This document shows positions 1 through 10,666 of a stretch of DNA of 64,000 nucleotides, piece by piece. Below the pieces are notes generated by a model. It made no database searches and had not been told where the DNA came from. It worked only from the letters and a program-made list of their open reading frames with translations. The position numbers were made by a program, and so were the translations under genes. Source of the stretch: Trichomonas vaginalis G3 (lineage: Eukaryota > Parabasalia > Trichomonadida > Trichomonadidae); assembly GCF_026262505.1 (NCBI RefSeq), contig NC_067208.1:6023962-6087961 (forward strand). The letters run 5' to 3'. The stretch's first letter is position 1, and every line of letters starts with the position of its first letter.

Positions 1-201
1 AGAAGAAGGAGAAAGAAAGAAACTGCAAGCCAAACTAAAAATTATCATGATCAGTTTAACTGGGAATTTCCAAACATGAATCAGAACTTTGAGGAGGAAG
101 AGGAAGAAGACATTTGGGAGAACCTTGATAGACATTTCTCATTTGATTCAAACTTTGATGAAATTCGAAACACTCCGCCTTATTACGTGAGAAAGAAATA
201 A
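1..201 (+). CDS. C-terminal end of an unknown acidic protein (partial)
   Basis: The frame is open from the window's left edge to a TAA at 199-201, leaving 66 residues. It starts basic (RRRRKK), then has a run of six glutamates followed by DIWENLDRHF, and ends PPYYVRKK. The pattern of charged, N/F-rich residues and the sharp AT-rich drop after the stop suggest a real gene end. No family is recognised and the start lies outside the window. Confidence 0.55.
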   Translation, partial: RRRRKKETASQTKNYHDQFNWEFPNMNQNFEEEEEEDIWENLDRHFSFDSNFDEIRNTPPYYVRKK

Positions 202-654
202 GATATTAGTTTTATATATATTGTTTTGTTTTATTTAAAGTTAAAGATAATAATAATTCTGTTTTTAGTCTCTAAATTAACAATTTTCATATCAAATTTT
301 ACTAAAAATAAGTGTTAATCCATCGTTTTTATCCTATTAAGTTATTTAATTTAGGTATTATAAATTTGTTATTGTATTATTGATCCCTCATTCAAGAAAA
401 CAGATTTGATATTTCTTCAATTTCAACTTAATAGTAAAAATGGAGAATGAAATATGATTTTGTGCTCCAATGTTGGAAATTGATCCGTTAATTATATCTT
501 CAATGGCATTAGATTTTGAATTTTGAAGAAATTTCCTTATGAAGGACTATAAATGTGAATGAAATGTGATTTTTAGGTCCTATGTATGAATTCTATGTTA
601 TAAATGGATCGAAATTATGAAATTGAATTTGATAGAAAAACCGTTCAACCATTT
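202..654. other. Intergenic, AT-rich
   Basis: No ORF, RNA gene or repeat seen. It would hold the 3' end signals of the first gene and the promoter of the calreticulin gene. A possible Inr-like TCAACCA lies a few bases before the ATG at 655. Confidence 0.5.
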
Positions 655-1866
655 ATGTTTGTTTTTATTGCTTTTGGTGCATCTCGCATATTCTTTCAAG
701 AGAATTTCGATGATTACAGTCTTAGCCGTTGGCAGAAGCCAGGAAAAGTAAGAAAAGGCATTCAATTAGGAACAGTTAGAACTTCAACTGGTGATTTCTA
801 CGGTAATGAAGTCAAATGGAGAGGTATGGAGACAATGGATGCTCATAGATTCTATCTTTTAACATCAAATTTCTCAAAAGTCATGGATACAAGAAACAGA
901 GATCTTATTCTTCAATATTCCGTTAGAATTAACTACAATGTCGATTGCTCAGGTCAGTACATCAAATTACTTGACAAGTCTGCCGACACATGGACATTTT
1001 CTAACAATACGAAATATGAGTTAATGTTCGGACCAGATATCTGTGGTGCCACATTCCGTAGAACCCAAGTCATCATCCGCTACAAGGGTGCTGAGTATCC
1101 AACACTTCGTCCATTAAATTGCATCAAAGATCACTTATCTCACTCATATACCCTTATTATTCGCGCAAATAACACATACGAAGTCGATATCGATGGCGAG
1201 CCAATCGACCAAGCTACTCTTGCCGAGAGATTCGACATTCCAGAAGATTCTCAAACAATGGATCCGAAACCAGCCGATTGGGATGATGAAGAATTCATTC
1301 TCGACGTCAACGATAAGAAGCAAGATGATTGGTCGGACGATGAATACATTCCAGATCCAGATGCAGTTAAACCATTCGATTGGGACGACTCCATTCATCC
1401 ATGGGAAGCTCCTTTGATTGTCAATCCTAACTACAAGGGTCCATGGCAACAGAGGATGATCAAGAACCCGAATTACAAAGGTCCATGGCAACCAGATGTT
1501 GAAATCTTTGGTCACTTCAATTCTCTTAAGTATGTTGGCATCGAGTTCAAGCAATCATGCCCAGGATCTCTTTTCGACAACTTCCTTGTTACAGATAATG
1601 AAACAGAAGCTCGCGAAATTCTCGAAAACAATTTCTTGCAGTACAAGCTCCAGGAAGTCAAATCTTTCGATGAAAAGAATAAGAGAGAGGCAAAGGTCCA
1701 GGAATTGGAGAATATAAGAAGAGATCGTGACATGGAGAACCACCACGATCCAGATACTTTCGAGGATGGAAAGGGTGAGTCAGAGAAGGATTACTTCATC
1801 GCTAGACGTAACCAGGAAGCAAGACTTCGTAGAAAATATAACAAGGGCCAATTCGATGAGCTCTAA
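655..1866 (+). CDS. Calreticulin (ER lectin chaperone, Ca2+-binding)
   Basis: Calreticulin binds monoglucosylated glycoproteins and Ca2+ in the ER lumen. An in-frame ATG lies at 604, but the ATG at 655 is preferred because it puts a hydrophobic signal peptide (MFVFIAFGASRIFF) at the N-terminus; this gives 403 residues. A lectin-type globular domain fills roughly residues 20-200. The P-domain at about 203-281 has the family repeats PKPADWDDEE, IPDPDAVKPFDWDD and twice NPNYKGPWQ. A charged C-terminal helix ends in FDEL, a KDEL-type retrieval signal. There is no transmembrane segment, which separates it from calnexin. The acidic Ca2+-storing tail is shorter and more mixed in charge than in animals. 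Confidence 0.93.
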   Translation: MFVFIAFGASRIFFQENFDDYSLSRWQKPGKVRKGIQLGTVRTSTGDFYGNEVKWRGMETMDAHRFYLLTSNFSKVMDTRNRDLILQYSVRINYNVDCSGQYIKLLDKSADTWTFSNNTKYELMFGPDICGATFRRTQVIIRYKGAEYPTLRPLNCIKDHLSHSYTLIIRANNTYEVDIDGEPIDQATLAERFDIPEDSQTMDPKPADWDDEEFILDVNDKKQDDWSDDEYIPDPDAVKPFDWDDSIHPWEAPLIVNPNYKGPWQQRMIKNPNYKGPWQPDVEIFGHFNSLKYVGIEFKQSCPGSLFDNFLVTDNETEAREILENNFLQYKLQEVKSFDEKNKREAKVQELENIRRDRDMENHHDPDTFEDGKGESEKDYFIARRNQEARLRRKYNKGQFDEL

Positions 1867-2529
1867 TTTTATTTTTTTGATAATTGAATTTTATAAAAAG
1901 GTTGATAATATTTTAAATTTATTTATTTATTATTAAACTTATCTCTGTTTTGAGAATATCTTTACGTATCATTGAAATATAATTTTTAATCAATTGTATC
2001 TATAACCCTTTGAAAGCGTTGTTGAATAGCCAATGAGAATGTAACTTATGACATTTGAGTTGAAAGGCTAAAATAAGGAAAAAAAATTGTTCAAGTTTTC
2101 CTAATTCTCTAGGTTTGGTAGCACATATGTCAAAAGATTCCATGCTAATAAAAGAAATTTACTGTTCTTAAGCTACTTCAAGCCATTTGAATGCAAACAC
2201 AAAGACCTATTCACATGAATGAAGCACTGGTATGAATTTTTACATAGAAATATTATGAAAACCAACTAGCAGAGGGGAAAAAAACTCATATTTTGAAAAA
2301 AGAAAAAAAAAAACATATATCTTTTTGTTCAAGCAAGATATAAAAGATGTAATTAGAATTATATTAAATATCATTGCTTGTGATTTCAATGTGAATAAGA
2401 AAAGATATTTAAATCGAAGATATAAAAATCATCGATTTTTTCTTTTTGTTTTTTTGTATTTTACTTTTTGAATTTCGATAATGTTATGTTTATATTATAA
2501 TAAAAGCAATTTTATTTACTTTTGAAAGC
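1867..2529. other. Intergenic between convergent calreticulin and eL39 genes
   Basis: AT-rich with long A and T runs near 2280-2330 and 2430-2470. No coding or RNA gene is supported; a short U6-like word near 2113 was rejected. Confidence 0.5.
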
Positions 2530-2685
2530 TTAGATGTTCATCTTCCTCCTGCGCCAGTGGCGTGTGAGAGGATTACGGATGTGGCGAACGCCAGTCATCT
2601 GGCGGATGAACTGTGGCATTGGGCGGTTGACCTTCATAGCCTTGCAAAGGATGCGCTTTGTTCTGAGAGTCTTATGGGCTGCCAT
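2530..2685 (-). CDS. 60S ribosomal protein eL39
   Basis: A 51-codon minus-strand gene whose product begins MAAHKTLRTKRILCKAMK and ends RHWRRRKMNI. It matches the eL39 pattern of HKT.R.KR..AK..K.NRPxPQxIR and a closing RHWRR.K. eL39 lines the peptide exit tunnel of the large subunit; 51 residues is the normal family length. The segment is conspicuously GC-richer than its surroundings, as expected for a highly expressed gene. An out-of-frame ATG lies in the short leader, at the TCATGG just upstream. It is easily missed because of its size. Confidence 0.93.
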   Translation of the reverse strand: MAAHKTLRTKRILCKAMKVNRPMPQFIRQMTGVRHIRNPLTRHWRRRKMNI

Positions 2686-3161
2686 AACAAAAAGGAAAGG
2701 CCATGACGATTATCTTTTCTGAAGAGGAAACGGTTTATATAAAAAAATCTTTTTGTCTTCAGATTAAGATCACAAATCTAGTATATATTTGAAATTTCAA
2801 GAAATACAAAAGATTGGTTTTGATCAATTTTTTTGAAATTTTTTGCTTGAGGCATTGATGAGATCATTAATGAAGATCTACTATATTCCTTCAATGAAAA
2901 TCATTTTTCCTATCCATTTCAATCAATAAAGGATAATAACAATTTTGAGCGAATCATTTTCTCTCATGAATAGAGGTCAATATACTAAATGCATCAACTT
3001 GCTGTAGACATTAAATTTTATGTCATATCCATAGTCAGATTTGCAAAATAATTTGAGATGATATTAGATAAAAAGAGAAGATTATTTAAAAGATAGATTT
3101 TAATAACATATATATATAAAAATACATACAAATAATAAAATATTAATAAATAAAAAAAAAT
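2686..3161. other. Intergenic, AT-rich
   Basis: Lies between the eL39 promoter and the 3' end of the next minus-strand gene. Nothing recognisable beyond an A/T-rich stretch with short TATA runs near 3110. Confidence 0.5.
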
Positions 3162-4964
3162 CTATGCGAAGAATATCTTTGCCTTATTCTCAGAACCATT
3201 GATATCTATTCTCAACAATCTATTAATTATACTTGCACGTGTCAAGTACTTCGTCATTAAAGGAATTCTTGAATTAACCATTTCTCTTGCGTTAATTCCA
3301 CTTGCTTTGCTGTACATCTTTGCAACTTTGATGAATGTTTGGCTGTTCTTGTCATTGAAGAACTTCTCAACGATTGCGGTCAATTTTTCAATGTCGCAAA
3401 CTAATCTGAAGAAATTATCAGTTTTAGAACCGAATTTCGCAATTGCTTCATCAACCATTGTGTAGAAGTCATCGCCATTCCTTATGAACTTGCCAAAGAA
3501 ACTGTCAAGAAAAGTGGCCACTTCACTTTTGACAACATTTGAACACTTTGATTCAACTTCGAAAACAGCGGCATCGACAATTGCTTGTAGTGATGGTTCC
3601 ACGCCCTTTGGAGTTGCCAGGAGCTCGTCGAGTTCGTCACTTGATCTCGCGAAGTAATAAAGAGCATTTGCGAGGTATTCGTTGACGATAAAAGTTCCGA
3701 TTTCTGATTTTGAGAGAGTAAAAATGGGAAGTACTGTATTTATGAACTTATTGAGGACACGGAGGTGGCTGACTGAGATCTCTCCGAGTAAGAAACATAT
3801 GTTTGACCTGGAAATGTTGAAATCAATGATCGTTGGTTCACTTTTTTGGGAAAAATTGATGGAAGGAAGTTCGTCAAGGACTGGATAGACATCTGAGAAC
3901 GCTTTGACCTTCTCTTGAACTCTGTATCTATAAATAGCGTATCGTAAGATATTTTCGGCACATCTGATTTTCACAAATTTTGAATCTCCAGATTGCCTAA
4001 CGTATTTGAGGATGGAAGGTGCTTCAATGGCGTAGAGATCGTTTATGGCGTTGTATTGTAGAATTCTGGAGTTTGTTTTGATATGAGAGTTAGCGTAATA
4101 TGAGATATCTGCTGTAACGAACAATTCGAACATAGATGAGGCGTAGCATTTGATATATGAGTAGAATCTCTCAAACTCGGACATCTTTCCTGTATCTCCA
4201 CCTTCACTTCCGACACGAGTGGATTTTGCGTAAGTGTTCAAGATAAATGTCGATGGGAGAGGGCTGATGAAAAACTCTGTTGGGACGTAAGAGTGGCCAA
4301 TTATCTCCTCCTCTTCTTCTTCCGAGTCGTTTTGGCTTGTTGAAAGATCTGTTTTTTCTTTTGGACGATATCTGATTGAAGGAGGTGGTAGAGGAGTCAC
4401 TTCTGGATCGACGATGAGGTTTCTGACGTTAAAAACAGGATGTACCTTATCGAACATCGGATTTGGATGAATTCTTGAGGCGATGCGTAGGCCATTTACT
4501 AGTAAATATGTAATAGATATGTTTTGATATTTCCTTAGAAACTTATAACTAAGAATTAACGAAATTAAATCAACTCTCCTTACATTATGTTGAGTTGCGT
4601 TGATTATTGTGGACAAAAATGATATAATGTAGTATTCTGGTACGCCATTTTCAAGTAACCGTCGAATTATTTGCTCTAAGTCGTTATATAAACGAGACAT
4701 TCGAATTGACTTGCGATCTGTCAATGCGCGCCAAATTTGATTCACTGCATGATAGTTTTTGAGTATTTCACCTATAGATTTTATGGCTTCGTCTGGTTGT
4801 ATCAGGCCAATTAGTAAATTTTCAAGAATTCCGCTAATAATTTCAACAACATTCTTGGATAAAAGAAGCTTCGCAATAAGACCGAATGTTATTGCATTTA
4901 TCTTAACTGAGAGCGTGTCAGCACTCTCAAGTTGCAATGCAATCATTCCAGTAGCTTCCGACAT
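3162..4964 (-). CDS. Unknown 600-residue helical protein
   Basis: One uninterrupted 600-codon frame starts at an ATG preceded by TCATATCAC, an Inr-like leader of a few bases. The sequence is mostly alpha-helical in composition, with no signal peptide, no clear membrane span and no catalytic motif. A poly-Glu patch (NDSEEEEEEI) at roughly residue 215 divides an N-terminal half from a C-terminal half, and a short proline run lies just before it. The helix-rich layout could suit a trafficking or scaffold protein, but no family is recognised. Confidence 0.8.
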   Translation of the reverse strand: MSEATGMIALQLESADTLSVKINAITFGLIAKLLLSKNVVEIISGILENLLIGLIQPDEAIKSIGEILKNYHAVNQIWRALTDRKSIRMSRLYNDLEQIIRRLLENGVPEYYIISFLSTIINATQHNVRRVDLISLILSYKFLRKYQNISITYLLVNGLRIASRIHPNPMFDKVHPVFNVRNLIVDPEVTPLPPPSIRYRPKEKTDLSTSQNDSEEEEEEIIGHSYVPTEFFISPLPSTFILNTYAKSTRVGSEGGDTGKMSEFERFYSYIKCYASSMFELFVTADISYYANSHIKTNSRILQYNAINDLYAIEAPSILKYVRQSGDSKFVKIRCAENILRYAIYRYRVQEKVKAFSDVYPVLDELPSINFSQKSEPTIIDFNISRSNICFLLGEISVSHLRVLNKFINTVLPIFTLSKSEIGTFIVNEYLANALYYFARSSDELDELLATPKGVEPSLQAIVDAAVFEVESKCSNVVKSEVATFLDSFFGKFIRNGDDFYTMVDEAIAKFGSKTDNFFRLVCDIEKLTAIVEKFFNDKNSQTFIKVAKMYSKASGINAREMVNSRIPLMTKYLTRASIINRLLRIDINGSENKAKIFFA

Positions 4965-5291
4965 GTGATATGATAAAAATTAAATAAAAATTTGATTAAC
5001 GTAGCAAATGCTAAGGTTGTTTACTTAATAGCATATTTCATTAGGACTGCGACTCCCGGTGATAAAAGAAGTTCAATGAGAAAATTATTATTCAACATTT
5101 GGATTTCATATTTTTTCTTTTTTCCAATTTCCATAATTTACGTCTGAGGGTTGAATTAAATTGTGGCATCATATTATATTGAATATATAACTGATGCGGT
5201 ACGAAAGTTATTTGAGAAATCATTAAAAAAATTACATATGAAATTATGAAAAAAACAATTGTTAGGTTAATACAATGATTAAAAAATCGCT
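4965..5291. other. Intergenic, short
   Basis: Holds the upstream region of the 600-residue protein and the 3' end of the PLAC8 gene. No feature seen. Confidence 0.5.
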
Positions 5292-5804
5292 TTATTTTTG
5301 TTCTGGATAAGCTGGAGCTGCATATCCTTGTGGTGGTGGAGCTGCGTAGCCCTGTGGAGCAGCGTACTGTGGAGCTGCATAGCCCTGTGGTGGTGGAGCA
5401 GCATATCCTTGTGGAGCGCCCTGTTGTGGGTATCCACCTTGTGGTCTTTGTGGAAGAAGAGGAGCATTCCTCTGCTCGTTGAAGTAGAACTCACTTGGTG
5501 GAAGACCGCATTGGCCATTCTTCAATTCACGCTGGTCTTGGCAAATCATGCAAGGTAAGCAGCATACCATAACGAGGCAGTCGCCGAATGTTTCACGTCT
5601 CATGTGTCTGCGTGTACGGATGACCTGGCGTGTCCAATATGGGGAAACGAGGCAGCATAAGTGACAGAGGTTGCAAGATTCGCTACGTGTCATTGCCCAG
5701 TTGTTAGCAAGTGCGCAGTCCAAGCAGAAGCAAACATAGACGGTAACACCGCAATCTTCGAAGCAGGAAAGAAGGCCGTATGAGAATTCGGGAGCTTGAG
5801 CCAT
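5292..5804 (-). CDS. PLAC8-family cysteine-rich protein with Q/G/Y/A/P repeat tail
   Basis: The 170-residue product starts MAQAPEFSYGLLSCFEDC. A GTG two codons upstream is in frame, but the ATG at 5804 sits 6 bases after a textbook Inr. The PLAC8 domain (residues about 5-105) shows paired cysteine clusters, CFCLDCALANNWA early and CCLPCMICQDQREL late, the usual CCxxxxCxxC-like pattern. PLAC8/cornifelin proteins are small membrane-associated proteins linked to metal or cell-size control in other eukaryotes. The tail (about 120-170) is a repeat of PQGYAAPP, a flexible low-complexity extension. Function in trichomonads is unknown. Confidence 0.85.
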   Translation of the reverse strand: MAQAPEFSYGLLSCFEDCGVTVYVCFCLDCALANNWAMTRSESCNLCHLCCLVSPYWTRQVIRTRRHMRRETFGDCLVMVCCLPCMICQDQRELKNGQCGLPPSEFYFNEQRNAPLLPQRPQGGYPQQGAPQGYAAPPPQGYAAPQYAAPQGYAAPPPQGYAAPAYPEQK

Positions 5805-5810
5805 TTTCAC

Positions 5811-5819
5811 AAAAAATGA
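5811..5819 (-). promoter_or_regulatory. Initiator (Inr) of the PLAC8 gene
   Basis: On the minus strand the sequence reads TCATTTTTT and ends 6 bases before the ATG. This is the trichomonad core promoter pattern TCA(+1)-pyrimidine-T, which also places transcription start almost at the start codon. Confidence 0.75.
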
Positions 5820-6878
5820 AATTTGACAAAATTGAAGTGAAGTAGATCATCACAATTTACTTTCTATATAAGGATAATAAATTTGTTTATTTAATGCTCA
5901 AAATAAAAATTGAATTGGACGATCTCGTTAATCTTTTGATTTATTAATTTACCCGAAAGACTATCAAATTTGATCAAAATTGAATGTGATTTCGGCATAA
6001 TTAGAAAAACCATATTTAAACTATTGTTAGATTTTTGAATATTTTAATGATTTTGTATTCTTAAGTTCAATTGATCAGACTTGATAGAAATTTGATAAGT
6101 TTACCTAGCGTCGAGTAAATTGGATATTTTACGTAATGATAGTTTTACCCTTTGAAATTTTAGAAATTTTTTCTTGAACCTTTCTTCCGAAAAAGAATCT
6201 AAAAAGTGAATAAAATTAACCACCGGATCTGGACCTTTATTTGGATTTAAGATCCAAAATTTTCGTAAAAAATATTTTCCATCAATTTTTTGAAAAAATT
6301 TTGGATTTCGTACTTTTAAATGAATAAAACGTCAATATATATATATGTTAGATGAAATAGACTTTAAATTCACAATGTACCATCCTTCTTTTTTTCTATA
6401 CCTCACACATATTCACAAACATTGCATTCAATTCAATTTTTCGTGTGAATTTCTCTCTGTTTTCTAGGTTTGTGCTTGGTGGAGACTTTAATCATGAAAA
6501 TAAGCTTAGAAAAGATTCGACAATTCATTTTAACTCAAATAGTCAAATACAAGTATCTTATGGTCAGACAACAAGATTTCAATATAGGTTTAGTTCATAA
6601 AATAGCATGTATATAAAAATCAAAAATCAATATAATGGAACGGTCTACTTTCTAACTCGTGTTTAGAATAAGGCTTCACTATATACTCTATAAGCTTGAT
6701 GACTAGTCAAAATATACCTTTTTCTCCAGAAGCATTACTTCACGTTTGGATTGAAGTGTAAACTAATCAAAAAATATGATCAGAAAGTTTTATTCAAAAA
6801 TAATAATAAACATGTTCTCAATATGCAAAATCTTTAAACTTTTTGTAAGAATAGCAATTACCTTTTTCAAAAAAAATC
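5820..6878. other. Intergenic between divergent PLAC8 and Rab genes
   Basis: About 1 kb of AT-rich DNA with no ORF of note. A short TATATATA run occurs near 6339. No RNA gene or repeat is supported. Confidence 0.5.
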
Positions 6879-7481
6879 ATGGATGAGAGATCGGATTCAA
6901 CCTTTGTTTCAATGAAAGTTGTTCTCATTGGAGCATCGACTGTTGGAAAAACAAGTCTTGTTAATGTTGCAACTGATGGAACATTCCAAGATACTCAAGC
7001 TCCAACGATTGGATCTTGTTTTGTTGTTAAAAAGATCAAAATTGTTAAAAAAGTAATCCGATTGCATCTATGGGATACAGCAGGCCAAGAGCGTTTCCGT
7101 TCCCTTGCTCCTATGTATTTTAGAGATGCAAATGTTGCACTAATAGTCTACGCAGTGAATGATCAGAAATCATTTGAGGATGCTTCTGGATGGTATGACT
7201 GTATGGAATCCGAATGTCAAACAATTCCTTACTTATATTTAATCGGAAATAAAATTGATTTAGAAAACGAAAGAAATGTATCTCATGATGATGGTCTTTC
7301 TCTTGCCGAAAAGATAGGAGCTCAATTTTTCGAAGTTTCTGCAAAAGAAGGAACAAATGTTGATGAACTATTTCAAAATATTGCCGAAGCTTGCATTAAG
7401 ATTGATGATGATTATCACAATATGGTGCATGACGAAAAATTACTCGAAAAACAACCGAAAGAAAAGAAAAGCTGTTGTTAA
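6879..7481 (+). CDS. Rab-family small GTPase
   Basis: A 200-residue Ras-superfamily GTPase that would cycle between membrane and cytosol to direct vesicle traffic. G-box motifs are complete: GASTVGKT (about 18-25), the switch region ending APTIGSCF, WDTAGQERFRS (about 65-75), GNKIDLE (about 122-128) and VSAKE (about 152-156). The C-terminus KKSCC is a CC-type geranylgeranylation signal. YFRDANVALIVYAV and the WDTAGQERFR motif place it in the Rab branch; the exact subfamily (Rab5- or Rab21-like) cannot be decided by eye. An Inr-like TCAAAAA precedes the start. Confidence 0.93.
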   Translation: MDERSDSTFVSMKVVLIGASTVGKTSLVNVATDGTFQDTQAPTIGSCFVVKKIKIVKKVIRLHLWDTAGQERFRSLAPMYFRDANVALIVYAVNDQKSFEDASGWYDCMESECQTIPYLYLIGNKIDLENERNVSHDDGLSLAEKIGAQFFEVSAKEGTNVDELFQNIAEACIKIDDDYHNMVHDEKLLEKQPKEKKSCC

Positions 7482-8082
7482 TTTACTTTAACAACTGAAT
7501 ACATCATTTTATGCGATATGTTATTATTGTGTTTGCGAAAATATTTTTAAAATTGTATATTATCTGTCTATAATCTAACATATTTTTTATATATATTATT
7601 TGTTTTGATCCTTCAAAAAAGCAATTGTGGCATTGAAACTTATCCACATCTAGCGTATGTGTGAATCATTATTTGATTACATTTTAAATTGAGATGAATA
7701 AAATTTTTTGGATCTAACTTTTGGTTATTGAATCATTGTAGCAAACCATTAGCGCTGATATAAGTGATAAGTCTCTCAAATCAATATGAAGACTGAAATG
7801 AAAAGATGATAAAATAAAAAGTGACAAAATTAAATCTTTACAAAAGATGCCAATAATAATAGAATCGACTAATTTCAGCATTTTATAGTAAGGCTATGAA
7901 ATGGCAGCAAAACTTCTCATACGACACATATCAAATTTCTTGATGATCAATTTCGTTATTTCATTTTTGTCTCACATTTCGATTCAAATATGAAAAAATA
8001 AAACTTCATTCAGGAGTATTACAAATTCCATAATTCGTTTGGAGCCGCAATCCCATAATTCTCCTATCAAGTTGTCAATTTT
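7482..8082. other. Intergenic, AT-rich
   Basis: Lies between the Rab and kinase genes, both on the plus strand. No ORF or RNA gene seen. Confidence 0.5.
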
Positions 8083-8089
8083 TCATTTC
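8083..8089 (+). promoter_or_regulatory. Initiator (Inr) of the DYRK-like kinase gene
   Basis: TCATTTC ends 2 bases before the ATG at 8092, so the predicted leader is only 7 nt. It fits the trichomonad Inr consensus exactly. Confidence 0.75.
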
Positions 8090-8091
8090 AC

Positions 8092-9513
8092 ATGAGCCGC
8101 CTTCCTCCACACTCAGGACATGGTGGTGGGAAAGGAATCAAAGTTCCGGCCTCTGTTAGTGTAAATAGTATAACTAATGAACCATCTTCTGTTTTTAAAA
8201 GTCCTCATGCGCATAATATCAAGAAATGCTCAGCAATGATCGAAATTTCGTGGGATAGCTACATCAATGCCGAGACATTCCCAGAATTCAATGATGGGTA
8301 CCGAGAAGACTTATTTTTCGACAACGCTGACCATGATGCATTAATGGAAGAGTCCCAGTATGCAAGGGAATCAGAAATGTATGAACGTCAAGAGCGAAGA
8401 CGGCGACTTCACTCCAAGTATAGTGAAGCAAAATCAAGAAGATCTGCGATGTATCCAAATCAACAACAACAAAATGCGGCTGATTGCATTATTGTAGGAA
8501 ACAATGGTGTTAAATATGCTGTAGTTGGTAATCTGGGACATGGCCAGTTCGGGCAAGTGTATGCGGCAATAGAAGTCACATCAAATTTAGCTAATAAACC
8601 AAAATACGCTATAAAAGTTGCCAGACCAGGTCCAATGTACAGACAACAAGCATTTCGCGAGGTTCAAATCTTAAAACAACTACAAAAGCTTGCAACGCCT
8701 GATGAATTAAAGTATTGTATTCATTTTGTTGACTGGTTCAATTTTAACGATAGATTATGCATCGTCAACGAACATCTTTACATTAATCTCTTCGAAGTCA
8801 TCAAGAGACGTGGTTATAGAGGCTTACCACTCCAATTAATTCAATCCGCAACAAGACAACTTCTTTTTACTCTCAAGACCTTAGAAAAATGTAACATCGT
8901 ACACTCAGACATCAAGCCAGAGAATATTCTCCTCAAAGATGATAAAGGAAGCGATATAAAATTGGTTGACTTCGGTTCCGCGAGATTTATACAGCAACCA
9001 GCATCCAATTACATTCAGAGTAGATATTACAGAGCTCCTGAAGTTGTTCTGGGCTTGGATCATGATTATAAAATCGATATATGGAGTGCAGCTTGCGTTG
9101 CCTTCGAATTGTTCATTTCTATGCCACTTTTCCCAGGCCAAAACGAAATCCACCTACTGGAATTGATCGTAGCCTTTCTTGGCGAATTTCCACCCGAAAT
9201 CGTCAAAAAATCACCGAGACAGAACCTTTTCCAGAACGGAAAGCTCAAGAGCGAGGAACAGGTATGCATGGAAAACGGAACGCAGCCAGTGTATTTCCAG
9301 AAATACTTCCAATACGACACAATGGAGGAAATTATCCTTCAGTACGAGTACATGTTCGGTAATACACCTCAGGCAAGGGAAAGCGAGAGGAAACGTCGCT
9401 TGATCTTCATTGATTTCTTGAGAAAAACTCTCAATTTGAACCCAGAAAAGAGATTGAATGCGACTGAGGCTTTGCAACATCCTTTCATCACTTCTTATCT
9501 TAGTAAGTTGTAA
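8092..9513 (+). CDS. DYRK/Yak1-type dual-specificity protein kinase
   Basis: A 473-residue kinase. The N-terminal 140 residues are basic and low complexity (GHGGGKGIK, a RERRRR-like segment). The kinase domain runs from about 141 to 470: glycine loop GHGQFGQVYAA, ATP lysine in YAIKVA, catalytic loop VHSDIKPENIL, metal-binding VDFGSA, then YIQSRYYRAPEVVLG. The YxxSRYYRxPE activation segment is diagnostic of DYRK/Yak1/HIPK kinases, where the second tyrosine autophosphorylates during folding. The catalytic loop has HSD where most kinases have HRD and DYRKs HCD, consistent with the CMGC/DYRK group. Such kinases regulate growth arrest and stress responses in other protists and yeast. Confidence 0.92.
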   Translation: MSRLPPHSGHGGGKGIKVPASVSVNSITNEPSSVFKSPHAHNIKKCSAMIEISWDSYINAETFPEFNDGYREDLFFDNADHDALMEESQYARESEMYERQERRRRLHSKYSEAKSRRSAMYPNQQQQNAADCIIVGNNGVKYAVVGNLGHGQFGQVYAAIEVTSNLANKPKYAIKVARPGPMYRQQAFREVQILKQLQKLATPDELKYCIHFVDWFNFNDRLCIVNEHLYINLFEVIKRRGYRGLPLQLIQSATRQLLFTLKTLEKCNIVHSDIKPENILLKDDKGSDIKLVDFGSARFIQQPASNYIQSRYYRAPEVVLGLDHDYKIDIWSAACVAFELFISMPLFPGQNEIHLLELIVAFLGEFPPEIVKKSPRQNLFQNGKLKSEEQVCMENGTQPVYFQKYFQYDTMEEIILQYEYMFGNTPQARESERKRRLIFIDFLRKTLNLNPEKRLNATEALQHPFITSYLSKL

Positions 9514-10114
9514 TTTTTTAATATTTGTTTGATTTATTGTTATGAAACTTTAATTTTTTATTTTAATTCTTATTTTTCTGTTATTCTTTATATTAGTTTT
9601 AGCTAAAATTTGTTCTATTTTTATTATATTTCTCATTATTTATAAAATAAGTCAATTTTCAAAGATATCATAATTTTGAAATTTGAAGGACTGTTCTTAT
9701 ATTGAAGCTCTGTTATTTCTAGACTAGTGTATTTAGCTACAAGATGAAGATTTGCTTGTTAATCTGTATTAGAGGATGGTTGCATCTCGTGAATCATACA
9801 TCATAGATAGATATAAGCAAAGGATCCAGACATTTATATATTTGCCATTAAATATTTAACGTCAGATGAAAAATAAATCTCTTTATCTTCTTATTTCTAA
9901 TAAGAACATACATTATTCTGATTTATATTCTCATAAGTTTCAACATATTACTAGATCGCACTTCAACAAAACAGTTTGCTTGTGATTTTAGAGAAATGAT
10001 TCGAAAGTGAATGAATACATTTTAAAAATGAAAATTCCTTAATTAATTATGGAGTTCTGGTTTGATCTTTAACTTCTCTAAATTTTGACAAAGTGAAGTT
10101 CCTTCCATTTGTAA
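9514..10114. other. Intergenic, AT-rich
   Basis: Downstream of the kinase. No feature is supported before the decayed surface-protein segment begins. Confidence 0.5.
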
Positions 10115-10666
10115 AATCTGGCTTTCAAAAAAGCTGTCGTTCCCAATGATATATGGGAGCATTACTACGGGACACCGATACAAGAACCTACCACCATCAC
10201 AAATAACACAAATATCACTCTTTCTTCAAATTTTTTCTTACTTTCATCAAACTTCAAAGATCTTTCAAACGGTGTCGTTTACTGCTTATATGTTCCTGAC
10301 ATTAAATTTCTACATTCTTTATGCTCATTCGTTAATACTAGGCGAACTAGTATTGGTGGCGGTGCAATATACTTTTGGGCCCAAAGTCCCATGGTTTAAG
10401 ATCGCTTTTGTGCCATCAAATGCTATTCAGCTAGTGGATTGTTTTCATTTACCTCTCATTATTATGAAAATATAAAAGAATATATAAATTCAAGCTCTAT
10501 TTGTCTATGCTCGGGTCCTAAAATAAGTCATTCCTGTATAAGCCAACAATTTGGAGATAAATATATAATTTATACAAATATCACTAAAACAAAATGTCAA
10601 AGCACTGCTTGTTATTCTTCTCTCTATAATACAGTTAAGGCTCCGGTCCCACCCTCTCAATTTTAA
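10115..10666 (+). pseudogene. Remnant of a Pmp-like (GGAIY-motif) surface protein
   Basis: One reading frame covers this stretch with a single in-frame TAA at 10397. Before it the peptide reads NLAFKKAVVPNDIWEHYYGT through SIGGGAIYFW; after it come HSCISQQFGDKYIIYTN and NITKTKCQSTACYSS. The GGAIY motif, alternating N/S/T residues and spaced cysteines fit the right-handed beta-helix repeats of chlamydia-like Pmp proteins, a large surface family in Trichomonas. Both ends of the gene are missing and no ATG suits it. It may belong with the remnant at 13448-13924, 2.8 kb downstream. The family call is from motif only. Confidence 0.5.

Noticed and set aside
2113-2140. U6 snRNA-like word GGTAGCACATATG followed by CAAAA
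   Set aside because: The match stops after about 20 bases; the ACAGAGA box, stem sequence and 3' T run of U6 are absent.
2534-2722. 62-codon plus-strand frame rich in Arg and Trp
   Set aside because: It is the antisense shadow of the eL39 gene on the minus strand.
10146-10475. 109-codon ATG frame
   Set aside because: It overlaps, in another frame, the Pmp-like remnant that has the protein-like composition, so this one is a shadow.
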